Source: Physcia stellaris
Lineage: Eukaryota > Ascomycota > Lecanoromycetes > Caliciales > Physciaceae
Assembly (NCBI GenBank): GCA_018902385.1
Contig: JABSSW010000003.1
Span: 1-64,000 of the forward strand
DNA length: 64,000 bases
Direction of reading: 5' to 3'
A program made the translations under genes and the position numbers. How positions within the stretch are numbered: the first letter of the stretch is position 1; each line of letters starts with the position of its first letter. This document shows, piece after piece, positions 24,583-37,058 of the stretch. Below the pieces are notes generated by a model. That model searched no databases and had not been told where the DNA came from. It saw nothing but the letters and a program-made list of their open reading frames with translations.

Positions 24583-27500
24583 TTTTAATCGTTAATATAT
24601 TTCAAAATGATGTTATTCGTGTATATTTAACAAAACACAATTTTGTTGTTTCGCATATATCATGTCGAATTTTGATAATGATTTGTTTTTTGAATTTGTC
24701 GAAAATGTTAATTTTTTTTTGATTGATTTATTACAAACAATAAATCGAAAAAAATCACAAAAAAAATCAAAATCAAAATTCGAATTGTCAATCGTTCGAA
24801 ATTTACAATCATTATTTCATTTGTTTTTATTTCATTTATTTTTGATTTTGATTTTGTTTGAAAATTTTTCGTCATGAAAATCATCGAGACGACATCGAAT
24901 CAATATGAAAAAAAAAATTACAAAAAATGAAAAAAATATTGCAAACAAATGAAAAATCAATTTACGCAAAACAACGTGAATCATATAATTTAATTTTTGA
25001 ATTTAATTAAAATCGCATATATTAATATTTATTTTAAATCAAATAACAATAAAAACAAATTTTGAAACGCAAAAATCGATTTTCATTCAAACAAACAATA
25101 CATTTGAATCGAATTCAAAATTTTTTTGAAAAACGACATCGAACGAACAATCACGTTATAACAAAATTTTTTGAAAAAATATCGCAAACACAAACAAAAT
25201 CACAATCAATCGATTAAAAATTACAATGTCGAACGAATAAATATGTTTGTTGAATTGAAATTCGAATTCAAATTCACGAAAACAATGAAATTTAACGATT
25301 TTCGTGACGAATTACGTTTGAAATTTCGTTGAATACTATTTAAAAAAAAGAAAATTTTCAAAAACGAAATTGTTTGAACGATTCAAACGTATGAAAAACG
25401 TTCAAATTTTGAAAAAAAAAATTCAAAAATTTCAAAAACGTAAAATTTCGTTCGATATTGACAATTTTGAAAACGAAAACGAAAAATTCAAAATTGCGAA
25501 ATTTAAAAATAAAAAAATCAAAAATATTAACAAAATCAATTCGAATCACGAATCAATCAAATCGAAAAATACTCGAATGTATCGTTGATTCGTTAACGAA
25601 TTCAAAAAAATTCAAAACAAAAATAATTGTATAAATTGTGACAAATCAAATCATCAAATCGAAATTTGCACAAACAAAAAAAACAAAATCATTTTCGTTG
25701 ATCAAATTTTTGAACAATCAAAAAATTAATCGATTTGATGATTTTCGTTCAAATCGTTAAAAAAAAAATTTCGAATTTTGATTTCGATACGTCGTTTTTT
25801 TCAAACATGAACAAAAATCATATTAACAAAAAAAAACGACGCAAAAAATTTAAAAAATTTGTGATTCGTAAATGCGTTAAAATCAAAATTAACATACAAA
25901 ACAAAAATCAAATTTGAAACGAATCGAAAACAATATTCGATACAAAAACGAAAATTAATTTGATAAATCATGTTTATGCGAAAAAATTCGATTTTCGTCG
26001 TTTCGAAATTTTAAATTGTGATGCAATAACAATTGACAATCATCGTTTGAAAACATATGACGTTTATTTCGTACAATTCGAAATGTCAAACGTAAAAAAA
26101 TCAATCATTTTTTCGAAAAATCGTTTTTGATCGTGAATTTGAATTGAAATTTAACGTTAAACATGTTTTGAATACAATTTTCGAAAATCAAAATAAATTG
26201 AAACGACGACAATATCAAAATTTGACGTTGCAAAAAAAAACATTTCATTTTCACGACGAATCGTATCGAAAATATCGAATTAAAACAATTGATCATAAAC
26301 GTCATCGATAACGAAATTGAAACGTATTTCATGTTCGTACGAATATATATTGACAAACAATTCGACATGTATGAAATGCACGTTTCGAAACGAATTCAAA
26401 TAAAATTTGTTTTGATTGAAATGAAAAAAAAAATCGATATCAAAATCACGTTTTTCGATATTTTGAAAACGTATGAAAAATTCGATAACGAAAATAAAAT
26501 TTACGAATTATCGAATCATGATTCAAACGATCATGTTATTGATTTAAAAAAAAACAAAAAATCGTCGCATGAATCAATTTATTTTTTATTTGAAAATAAA
26601 TTTCGAATATTACGTGTTTACATCGAAAAACATTTAATTAACGATTTCATTCGATTTTCACAATTTTTTGCTAAAACGTTCATTTTGTTCGTAAAAAAAA
26701 ACGATAATTTACGTTTATGAATAAATTACAAAATTTTTCATGTTTTCACGATAAAAAATAAATATTTTTTATCGTTAATCGATGAAAATTTAAATAAATT
26801 CAATGAAATCGTCAAATATATCAATATCGATTTGATTGTTATTTATTATCGATTGCGTATCAAGTATAAAAACGAATGAAAAACAATTTTTCGTATTCGA
26901 TATAATCATTTCGAATATAACGTATTTTTTTTCGATTTCATTAACGTTTCGACGACGTTTCAAAATTTTATCAATCGAATTTTAACGATTCGTTTCGATA
27001 TTAACGTCATAATATATTTGAACGATATAATAATTTATTCGATAAACGTCGAAATTCATGTCGACGATATTAAATGAATTTTTGATCGTTTTAAAAAAAA
27101 TAAATTATATATTGTTTTTGAGAAATGCAAATGATTCGTTGACGAAATAAATTTTTTTGAATTCGTTGTTTCATTCAAAAAAATACGAATGCAAAACAAA
27201 AAAATCGAAATTATTCAACAATGATTTGTATTTCGCAACGTTTTCGACATTATGCAATTTTTCGATATCGTTAATTTTTATCGACGATTCATTAAACATT
27301 TCAATAAAATTATTGAATTTCTGATCGTTATGTTAAAAAAATCGCAAAAATTACGAAAAAATATTCGTAAACGTAAACGAAATCAAAATCGAAATCGCAA
27401 CAAATTTTCGAATATTCACATTTTTTTGATCAATGAAACGTTGAAAATTTTCAAACGATTTCGCAAAACATTTATCGAAATATCAATTTTACGTCATTTC

Positions 27501-30500
27501 GATTTCGAACGTGTTATTCGAATCGAAATCGACGTATTCGACAAAATTATCGAAATCATTTTAAATCAACAAAACGACGAAAATTATTGACATTTTGTTG
27601 CGTATTTTTCACGCAAAATGATTTCGATCGAATGCAATTACGAAATTCATGACAAAAAATTGTTGATTATTGTGATTTCGTTCAAACAATGAAAACATTA
27701 TTTCGAAAACGCAAAAAAACAAATTTTTGTTTTTATTGATTATCGCAATTTGAAACAATTTATAATCACAATTAAATTGTCGTCACGTCAAATTCGATGA
27801 ATTCAAAAATTGAATCGATATAATTTTTTAATCGATTATCGTTTCGATAACAAAAATTTTGTTGACGAATTTTCAAAACGATTTGATCACATGATGATTA
27901 TTGAAAAAAACGTCGAAAACAATCGTCAAATTTTAAAACAATTGCAAAAATCATTAATCGCAAACTCGAAACATTTCGAAAAAATGCGAATAAATGCGAT
28001 CAAAATCATGAATGCGATGCATGTTATGAAACGATTCATGAATGCGATACATAACATGAAACGTCGATCGCATTTAAATGATTCAAAAAATATTGAATCA
28101 ATCAACGTTGTTTCAAAAACATTTGATTCAAAAAATTCAAAACGAAATCGAATTTCAATCAACGTTGTTTCGAAAACATTCGATTCAAAAAATTCAAAAA
28201 ATTCGAAATATTCGATTGAACAAAAATCAAACGTGACATTCATAAAATGAAAATTTTTTGTGTTAAAATTAACGATTGTATTTGAATACGCAATGCATAA
28301 AATTCGAATACAAATTGTTTTACGAAAAAAAACGACATATAACGACGAATCAACATTTTCATTGTTGAATTTCGTTCGAAATTTGATCGATAAAAATCAA
28401 TTCGTTTTTGAAATATGTCGAAAATTAATTATTTCGAAAACAAAAACAAATCATGACAACAAAAATGAATTTTTGTATTACGACGACGTCGTTTACATTT
28501 CAAAAATTTGCGTGAAAACGTTATTCGTGTCAATCACGATAATTTCGTTCGTTGATTATTTCGACATCGAACGAACGTTAAAATTGATACGTCGAAAATA
28601 TTATTGATCGAATCAAAATTTTATCGAAATTTTTGAAATGCGACAACAAATAAAAAATATGAAACATGCGTCGTTTGCAAACGAAACAAAATTGCACGAC
28701 ATAAATCATACGACGAATTTTTTTTTTTCGATTTTTGAATTTAAATGAATTGATTTTTTTATGAATTTCGTGACAAAATTTTTTTAAATAAAACATGAAA
28801 TGAAACGATTTACGATTCGATTTTAATGATTGTGAATCGTTTAACGAAAATGATTCATTACATATTAAAATTCAACGATTAAAACGATTTTTTCAAAAAA
28901 TTTGATCGAAATTTTATTTCGCGAAATCATTCGATTTCACGATTTTTTTTCGTCGATCGTTATCGACAAAAATTTCATTTTAAACATTCAAATACAACGA
29001 TGCGTTTTGTTACGTTTTGAAAATTAAACGTAAATTGTCAATCGTTTTTTATTTTCAAATCGAAACAAATCGAACGAATAATCGAAAAACGTCAACGAAA
29101 AATTTTTTCGCGTTTTCGTCAATTTCGAACAAAATGATTGAATAAAATTGTTTTTATGATCGAATTCGTTTACAACAACAACAAAACGCATTCACAAACA
29201 TTTTTTCGTTTAAAATCATGTTTGAATATTTTTCGCATGTTTTTCGAAAAAACATGAAACAAAAAAATTAAATTCAAATTCGCAAAAAACACGTTGAACA
29301 TTTAATGAATTATTTTAAATATTGAAAAACAATTTATTCGTGATCAACAACAAACAAATGTACAAAAAAACGAAAAAATTGCAAAAATAACGAACGAAAT
29401 TAATGTCATACAACGTCGAAAATTACGTGAATTTGAACGATAAAAACATCAAAATTGAACGAAACAAAAAATTGAAATGAAATTTTTTGAATTATTTCAA
29501 ATTTTAAAAATTATAAAAAATCAAATTTATTGTTTAAATTTATTCAAACGTTGACGCATTTACAAACGACGTTTTTCACGTTTTTTTTAAAAAAATTCAA
29601 TGTTAAAAAAACATACGTCACATTTTTCTGAATTTTCGTATCAAGTTGAAAATATTGAATTCGACGAAAACATGAAAAAAATGAAAATCACGAAAAAATT
29701 TTATGAAATCGAAATCATTAAAAACAACAAAATTTTCAAAACAAATGAAATTTCAAACAAATTTTACAACGAATTCGATTTTTACTATTTGATAAAATAA
29801 AAAAATTATAAAAACGCAATTTGAAAATTGCATCGTTTGTCAAATATTTTCGAAAAATTTTGCGATAATTTCATAACGAAAATTCAAAAAAAATCAATTT
29901 GAAAAAAAAAAAACAAATCATCGAAAATCACGAAAAAAATGAATTGAAATATTTATTGCATATTAACACATTTTCGTTTTCAAAAATTTTGTGTGTTATT
30001 TATTGTTTAAAATTTACGACGCATGAAAAATTGAATTGTGTCAAAAACATTTTCAAAAATTGTTATTCGATTTGATCGAACGATAAATCGTTAAATAAAA
30101 AATGTGAAATGAAATAAAAAAAATTTCGAAAATTTGAATATCAATGCGATCGCGATTAATGAACGTTTATCGCGTTACATTTTTTTTCATAATATCGATA
30201 TTGATATTCGAAATGAAAAAATAAAAAAATGAAAAAATGTTCGAATTCAAAAATTTTTGTCAATAAATCAATTGTCAATCATCATATCGAAAATTGTAAA
30301 TAATACGAAATCAAACATTCGATCATGAAAACAGCAAACAATTGATTTATTAAATTATGTTTTTTTTGAATCATTCAAAAAAATGTTTTTTCAAATTTTT
30401 AACGCAAACTGATTATTGAATTCGAACAAAAATATTTCAAAATGCGAAAATCACGATTATAATGATTTTTCAAATCAATGCAAAATTAAAACAAACAAAA

Positions 30501-30580
30501 CATGTCAAAACAAACAAAATACGTCAAACTTTTTGTTAACATGTTGATTTCAAAAAATTTCGATATTTAAAAAAAACGTA

Positions 30581-30894
30581 TGTAAAAAATAAAAATTCAG
30601 AATTTTCGAAAATGCGATTCGCATTTCGTCAAGCAATTCGATTATCGAAATTCGAATGATTTCGAAAAAAATCAATTTCAATCATTTTACAATTCGATTA
30701 ACGATAAATTCAACAAACTCATATTGTCAATCGAAATTGATCGAATTCGTACGATTGAATAAATAAAATTGAATAAAAACAATTGCAAAACGTAATTTGT
30801 TTTGTAACGATTAATAAATCAATATATTACATTTGATTATACATTTCTGATGTCAATAATTTTAAATTATATTATTTCTAATACGAATTTTACA
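30581..30894 (+). repeat. Right LTR of Gypsy copy C
   Basis: A repeat of about 314 bp ending TACGAATTTTACA. A similar short tail, TATACGAATTTTACA, recurs near 35480-35500. Confidence 0.85.
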
Positions 30895-33165
30895 GAATTG
30901 ATATATCGATAAATTTCATAATTGAATTATTGATTTCAGAAACAATAATGTCATTTGTATTATTATCGATCGTTTAATCAAAAAACGTCATTACGTTTTT
31001 TGCGTGATTGATGACGATAATTTAACAATTCAAATTTGTGTCAAAATATTGTTTCATTATGTATTTCGTATTCATGAATTATTTTCATTCATTATTTCAA
31101 ATCGAAATGATCAATTCGTAAATCGCGTTTGAAATTTTTTTTGTAAACGATTGAAAATCAAATGTAAATTGTTTATTGTTTTTTAATTTGAAATCGATGA
31201 TCAAATCGAACGAACAAATCAAAATATCGAAATTCGATTGCGTTTGTATTGCAATTATCGTTAAAACGATTGAATTGATTGAATAAATATCATGAAATTC
31301 GTTGACAATAACGATGTTTCAACAATCATCGAATTCATTTCATTTTTCATTAATAAAAATTATCATTTTCGAATAATTTTTGAATCAAATTTAAATGATT
31401 ACGAAATCATTAAAAAACGTTTGTTGATTCAACAAAACGAATTTATTGTCGAAAAAATGAATCGTATTATCGAATACGTCAAAATCAATATTGTCGATGC
31501 AAAACAAAAAATAATTGTTCGAATCAACAAATTTCGTTTTTCAATAAATTTTGAAATAAAAAATTACGTTTGATTAAATTGTCGTTATGTAAAAACAATT
31601 CGTTCGTCAAACAAATTGAACGACAAAAAATTGAATTTATACAAAATATTCAAAAAAAAAATTTCGTTTATGAATTGAAATTGTTCGACGATATGCACAT
31701 TTATTCAATTTTTCATTTTTGATTATTAAAAAAAATTCTAAAAATTCGTTGAAAAAACAACATAACGATTTTTTAAAATCAATTATCGCAAACGAAATGT
31801 TTGAATGAAAATTCGATAATATATTGCAATTTCGATATTATTATTATCGTTTTCAATATCGTTGCAAATGATCGAATTAAAATTTTTATAATCGAACATA
31901 ATATTATGTCGACGATAACGAATTTCAAAATGTTCAAAACATCGTGAATGTTTTTCACGAAACTAATTCAAAAACAACGAAATTTGTTTTACGAAATGAT
32001 TAAATTGTAAACATCGTTTATGATCGATCAAAAAACGTCAACATGAATTCGTTACAATTCATTGTCAAATTGATTCAAATAATTTCGATTTCGATTTTTC
32101 GTTTTTATGTTATTTCGCGTTATTTATTGTCAAAATTTACGTTGCATGAAAAACTGAATCGTATCAAAAATATTTTCAAAAATTGTCGTCAAATTTTATT
32201 GAACAATAAATAATGTAAAAAACGTGTCATGCAATGATATGAATAAACAACAAATTATCAAAAATTTCGAATATTTACAAATTCGTCAACAAAATTTTCA
32301 ATTGCTTATTAATGACACGCGAAATTATTTGTAAAATTCGTTCAAAATGTTTGTTTTCAAAAAAGTTTAATACATACACATTTCGTTGAATGCAATGTAC
32401 GAATCAATTATCGTATATGCGATAATATCGACGCGTTAATTTTGATGACGAAAATTTTATCGACACGATCAAATTGTTCGTTTCGTGATATCAATTTGAT
32501 ATTGCAAAAATTATCAAGATTTTTGACGCGTTAAATCGAATTCGCAATTGTTTGTTTATTGATGTTCGTTGAAATTATTTTTGACGAAACGTATAAATTG
32601 ATTATTTTTTAAAACATTCATTACATTCACGTTTTGTCGCATGCAATGTACACACAAATTTTCGCATACGCGAAAATATCAATGCGTTAAACATTGTTAC
32701 GATGATTTTATTAACATGATCAAATCGTTCATTTTATCGTAAATCGATTTGATGTTTTCACGAATTTTGACAAATCGATTTCGCGAACGAAATTGATTTC
32801 ACAACATTTCGAATTTATTTTTTCATTTTATCAATCATTCAATTCAACGTCATTCAACAGCGCATTTAGATCGCGCAAAACGTTCGTCGAAAAAAAAAAT
32901 TCAATTGATCGTTTCGAGACGAAATTGAAAAAAAAAACGAAAAATAATGTGACGAGCGTACATCGAATTCAATACTTGACAAAATTAACATCGAATTAAC
33001 ATCGTTATTTTATCACATCGAATGTTAAAATCGAAATTCGACTTGACGCATTCAAAAAATCAAATCTTTTACATATGTTTTTACAGATTTTCATGTATTT
33101 GTTTTTCACTTCGATATTTTCGTGTAATTATGTAATAATATCATATTATTGCATAACATTTCACA
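30895..33165 (+). mobile_element. Ty3/Gypsy fossil, copy D (truncated: integrase to right LTR)
   Basis: Starting directly at the end of copy C, this segment is collinear with copy B from about 19525 to its right LTR. It covers the later integrase region, the 3' tail and a 217-bp LTR at 32949-33165. The upstream two thirds of the element is absent here, and I cannot find it to the left of copy C. It is heavily broken and old. Either copy C was joined by recombination, or a larger copy was deleted. Confidence 0.8.
32949..33165 (+). repeat. Right LTR of Gypsy copy D
   Basis: A 217-bp repeat, TGTGACGAGCG...TTTCACA. Its first 14 bases match element 2's LTR exactly. Confidence 0.85.
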
Positions 33166-33450
33166 GTTTCATCAAGAACAAAACTCGTGATTTATTATGT
33201 ATTCGACAATTTTTTATCGAAATTTTTAACGATTATCGCATATCGTTAATAAATAATTTATTCGTGATTTTCACAATTTTCGAAATTAAAATTTATGAAA
33301 TTTTTCTAATTACATTATTCGACGCATATATCGAAATCTGTTCATTAAAATTTGAATATTAATGTCGAACAATCGTTTTTTTATTTTTGATTTGAATCGT
33401 TGCAAATCGTTTATTCGACTTTGATTTAAATCGTTATATTTTTATGAAAA
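33166..33450. other. Short AT-rich spacer
   Basis: I see nothing recognisable. It is slightly less mutated than the blocks to its left. Confidence 0.5.
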
Positions 33451-33640
33451 TGTTACGAGCATGTCTTGAGAAAAACGTTGATAAAATTTTATTTTATCAA
33501 CGAAAATTCATATGAAAATTAGCGCGATTTAAAATTTGACGTTCACAATTTACTTTTGACATTCGATCATCGTGTACATATTTGCTTTTTAAATCAAATA
33601 TTCTCGTTATGTTATTTGTTTTCTGAACACGCATCTGACA
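33451..33640 (+). repeat. Left LTR of element E
   Basis: A 190-bp repeat that includes a strong hairpin: GTTGATAAAA and TTTTATCAAC around a 5-nt loop, at about 33478-33502. Confidence 0.85.
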
Positions 33641-35280
33641 TTATATTTGATTTTCATCGTGACGAACGATATAAAATTCACATTCGCAAACGATTTGCGA
33701 ATTAAAAAAAACAAAATCGAATCAATTCGTGACGATCGCACATTTTTAACACGAAATCTCTTTATCAATTGCAATGACGATGACGAAATCATTTTTACGT
33801 TTTCAACATAACACGATTTTTCGTTCTGAATTCTGCGAAACTAATTGACATTCGACAAAACGTTTTGTTTCGAAACAGATTGCTCGTCGAGATACGCGAA
33901 TAAGCAAAATAAAATCGTCAAAATGTGAAATTTTCTTAAAGAAAAATCACGAAACAACAAATCGAATTTTTCTGAATGAAGCAACAGAACGAATTTTCAC
34001 GAAACGAAAATTTTCTCGAGAGAAGTCACGAAACAACAAAACGAATCTTCGTGAATTGAATGAAAAATTTACATAAAACATTTTCAAGTCAACGAAACGA
34101 AAATTCTTTTTCGAAAACGATGATTGCATTTTATTTTCATTTGACGCATCGTGAGTCAACGAAAATGATCGTGAATTTGCGAAAATGACAATCAATTGTT
34201 GATTTTTTTGTTCTGAAAATCAATTAATCAGTAAATTTGCTACAACGACAATCAATAGTCGATTTTCTTGTTCGTCGAAATCAGTCGACATCTAATCAAT
34301 AAACGATTTTCATGTTTTTTCGAATCAATCAATTCATCTATTCTCGAATGATTTTTACAATAATCATTTTCTTGAAACGTTGAAACATCGTTTGATAAAA
34401 ATAAAAATAAAAATCATACACAACAACAATTTTATATCAAATCAACAAACAATCATTCAAAATCATCAACAAAATTTTCGATTTTTAAACTTGTTACATT
34501 TTCAACATTGTCGAAAAATTTATTCGTTTCGTTTCGTTTCGTCAGTGTTTCAACGAGTCTGTCTGTTTTAATGACACTCAATGAGTTCGTTACAACGATT
34601 AATGAATTTATTTCAATGAAATTTTATTAATGAATTTGTTTCAACGACGTCAAAAACGCATGCGTTCGATTTTTTACATTTTCGCAATCAACATCAACGA
34701 AAATGAATTTATTACATACAAACGATACGAAAACAAAAAACATGAATAGATAAAAAACACGAATCATTTGAGTTTGCTATTCAGTCAAAACAGTTCGTTT
34801 TTTTCGTAATCGTTTGTTCGTTGTCAGTGCGTTAACATTTTGTCAATCAAATTTTTTGTTTCAAAATCTGCAATCAATCAAAACGCGTCGATTAATAAAA
34901 ATTCGAAAAGCACAAATTCGAAAAGTTTGAAACAACATACGTTCGCGAAATCGATATCGTTTTGTTCTTTTGTTTTTGTTTTGTTCGAAAAATCGATCGT
35001 TTCATCATATTAATCTGCAAATATTTTTCACATCGATCGAAATCAAAATTCTCAACAAGATTTTCATTCTCGTCGCATATATATATTTTTTTCTTTCTCG
35101 CACATTTTTTGTTTTCGAATTTATTTCTTCACGTTTATCGCATTTGTTATGAAATTTTCAGCGTCAATCATGATCAGACAAATATTTGAATTTCAGTCAA
35201 TAAATTTTTTTCGCAATGTCGATCGTTAGAAAAATGATTTATTCGTTTCGAAACGAAACTTGAAAAAGACGAAAAGATAA

Positions 35281-35470
35281 TGTTACGAACATGTCTTGAA
35301 AAAAACGTTGATAGAATTTTATCTTATCAGCGAAAATTCATATGAGAATTAGCGCGATTTAAGACTTGACGTTTACAATTTACTTTTGACATTCGATCAT
35401 CGTGTACATATTTGCTTTCTAGATCAAATATTCTCGTTATGTTATCTGTTTCCTGAGCACGCACCTGACA
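35281..35470 (+). repeat. Right LTR of element E
   Basis: A 190-bp repeat paired with 33451-33640, less mutated than the left one. Its end marks the edge of the AT-rich block. Confidence 0.85.
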
Positions 35471-35594
35471 AAAAAAATATTTTATACGAATTTTACAGTT
35501 TAAATTCAATAAAGAAAATAATTAAAATCAGACGTCGAGATAGTTTTCAGTTTTATGTGTAATGTAACGAAAAAGACATACACAATACATTATG

Positions 35595-36299
35595 CTAAAG
35601 AATGTCTCTGTTCGTCATTTTTATCCAGAGTTCTCGAGCCTTTTGTCGCTCGGCTTCTTGCTCATCAGGGTCAACCGCTTCCTCGAGACCCTGAGCTTTC
35701 CTATCCTTCAAGATCTTCCGGACATAACAAGCCATGCCGGCATGCACTGAATAACAGGCAGCCGAGAGCAAGCCAGTCACCCCCATGGCAGCCCAGATTC
35801 CTCGGCTAACGCTGGCCGATGTAACTCCGGCGGTCCCCGCTGGACATTCTGTTCGCCTAAGACCTAGGGGCGCAGACGCACTGCATGAGGAGAGCATTAG
35901 GACCGAATCGACAAAATACACTATGGCAAAAGTGGACGAGAAACATATGGCCATAGTAGGGGGGTTTTGTCGGAGAAGCATATGCAGATGCAACGAAGGA
36001 ATGGCATTGAAGAAAGAGCAACCCGGGATGAGTAAGGTTTGTATTATTTTTGGTCTAATGTGATATTTTAGCGATCGACGCAAGCACGAGAGTTGGCTCA
36101 GGAACTCGAGTTGAACTTACACCGTCATGTTCGACTTCAGCTCCACCAGCCAGACCGAGCCAAAAGAGATCTGAGCAATGCTGAGAAGGAGAATGATTGC
36201 AACCACGACAGGACCATAGAGAGTGAAACGTGATGCTCCAGCCCACCTTCGATCTCCTCGCCACGAGAAATTGTGATAAGATAACGTTCTTCCCGCCAT
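35595..36299 (-). CDS. Four-helix membrane protein (MARVEL-like, uncertain)
   Basis: Two exons, 36299-36121 and 36054-35595, are joined over a 66-nt intron with GTAAGT donor, CTAAA branch-like site and TTAG acceptor. They give 212 aa. The hydrophobic stretches lie at about residues 30-54, 64-85, 92-118 and 141-165, followed by a charged C-terminal tail with many K, E and R. This layout (two N-proximal helices, a Cys-containing loop, two further helices, cytosolic tail) fits small fungal MARVEL-type membrane proteins, but I recognise no diagnostic motif. The gene is the first after the repeat block, only about 125 bp from its edge. The start is the first ATG in frame and is preceded by no other candidate exon that I can see. 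Confidence 0.65.
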
Positions 36300-37058
36300 G
36301 TTTCAGGGTCGAGGTAAAATCTGCTCGAATTTATGATCCGTGTTGCTTGTTGTATTGGATAGATAAATACAGAGGCATCAAATTCGATAGCGTACGAGTA
36401 TCGGCGTCATACCTCAAGTTGGCGCGGTCGAGTGACCCGTCACGTGCTTAGATGTAAAAATACCTTACCTATCGAAGCCTAGGGAGCCGAGCGTTATAGG
36501 GTTAGATCAGGGTTGGACAACCAAAGACCTTAATCAAGGGCTTTTTTCATACCATCCGCTCGCCGAGTCGAAGTTTCGGCATGCCAACCGTGCATCGTTA
36601 CTGAAACTCTTATTAAAAGCTTTCGATACCCTACATTTACACATTACTTGGTCTCTCTTGCTCTTGAGACGAGTAGTAGCCTTACTTCACCGAAGAGCTG
36701 AGGCATGTGGCTAGGCACCTTCGAAGCCGGGGCCTTTCCACCTCAGGGGATGTTGTCAATGGTCATCACCCGGAGATCGCACTCGCGGAAGAATTTCGAT
36801 CGGATCGCTGACATTCAGTACGAGAGTAGCGACAGGGACAGCATCTAAATGGTTAGATCTATCTTGAACTGCTATCCCACGCTGGGAATGCAATGCTCGG
36901 TGACCGGCAGGAGTTTCCAAGGGCATCTCCTATAAGGTTCAGTATTCTGTCTAATACAAACTTTCGCGGTCTAATTTGCCCAACGTAAACAACCCTCCAC
37001 ATCTCGTAGAACATCTGCTTCAGGCGAGCTGTTCTAGTACATCTAATCACTAATCATC
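36300..37058. other. Intergenic region between the membrane-protein gene and scytalone dehydratase
   Basis: This divergent spacer of 759 bp is of normal composition. I see no ORF, tRNA or repeat, and it should contain both promoters. It includes GTCACGTGC near 36440, an E-box-like CACGTG, which is a common bHLH site, but no function can be claimed. Confidence 0.5.

Larger units (their letters stand above)
24263..30894 (+). mobile_element. Ty3/Gypsy LTR retrotransposon fossil, copy C (second family)
   Basis: LTRs of about 320 bp (24263-24582 and 30581-30894, TGTAAAAAAT...AATTTTACA) bound 6.6 kb. Parts in order are gag with a C-x2-C-x4-H-x4-C zinc knuckle at about 25628-25669, protease (about 25900-26400), reverse transcriptase (about 26700-27250), RNase H (about 27250-27800) and integrase (about 28260-28800). 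Both LTR and coding sequence differ from copies A, B and D. No target duplication is visible, because the right LTR abuts copy D directly. The copy is heavily broken, with dozens of breaks, and is old. Confidence 0.8.
33451..35470 (+). mobile_element. Element E: small non-autonomous LTR element, moderately mutated
   Basis: Two 190-bp LTRs (33451-33640 and 35281-35470, TGTTACGA...CTGACA) enclose only 1.64 kb with no recognisable gag or pol. Flanking pentamers GAAAA and AAAAA fit a target duplication with one transition. The stretch before the right LTR (TTTCGAAACGAAACTTG, then an A/G tract) resembles the same place in Gypsy copies A, B and D, so E is probably a deletion derivative or TRIM-like satellite of that family. 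The two LTRs differ at about 15 places, all transitions. It is intermediate in age between the old Gypsy copies and elements 1 and 2. Confidence 0.8.
1..35500. other. AT-rich, RIP-like hypermutated repeat block
   Basis: This stretch is dominated by A and T and contains no intact host gene. It is a mosaic of LTR-retrotransposon remains plus unassigned AT-rich DNA. Residual cytosines stand almost only before A or G: in 18601-18900 I count 16 CpA, 18 CpG and no CpT or CpC, with no ApG or GpG on the same strand. Two inserts (2168-4529 and 12525-15390) and, less strongly, 9010-9860 and 33166-35500 depart from this composition. The block ends sharply near 35.5 kb, just before the first host gene. 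It is a typical AT isochore of a RIP-competent ascomycete, but with an unusual base context. Confidence 0.9.

Noticed and set aside
24662-29800. Many K/N/F/I-rich open frames of 60-150 codons in the AT-rich block, considered as host genes.
   Set aside because: Those with motifs fit retroelement fossils by order and similarity. The rest are expected by chance in DNA where stop-prone codons are unevenly distributed.
36460-36850. Stretches such as CAGTACGAGAG and GGTTAGATC that recall ribosomal RNA.
   Set aside because: The match is only about ten bases, with no continuing similarity on either side. It is ordinary intergenic DNA.
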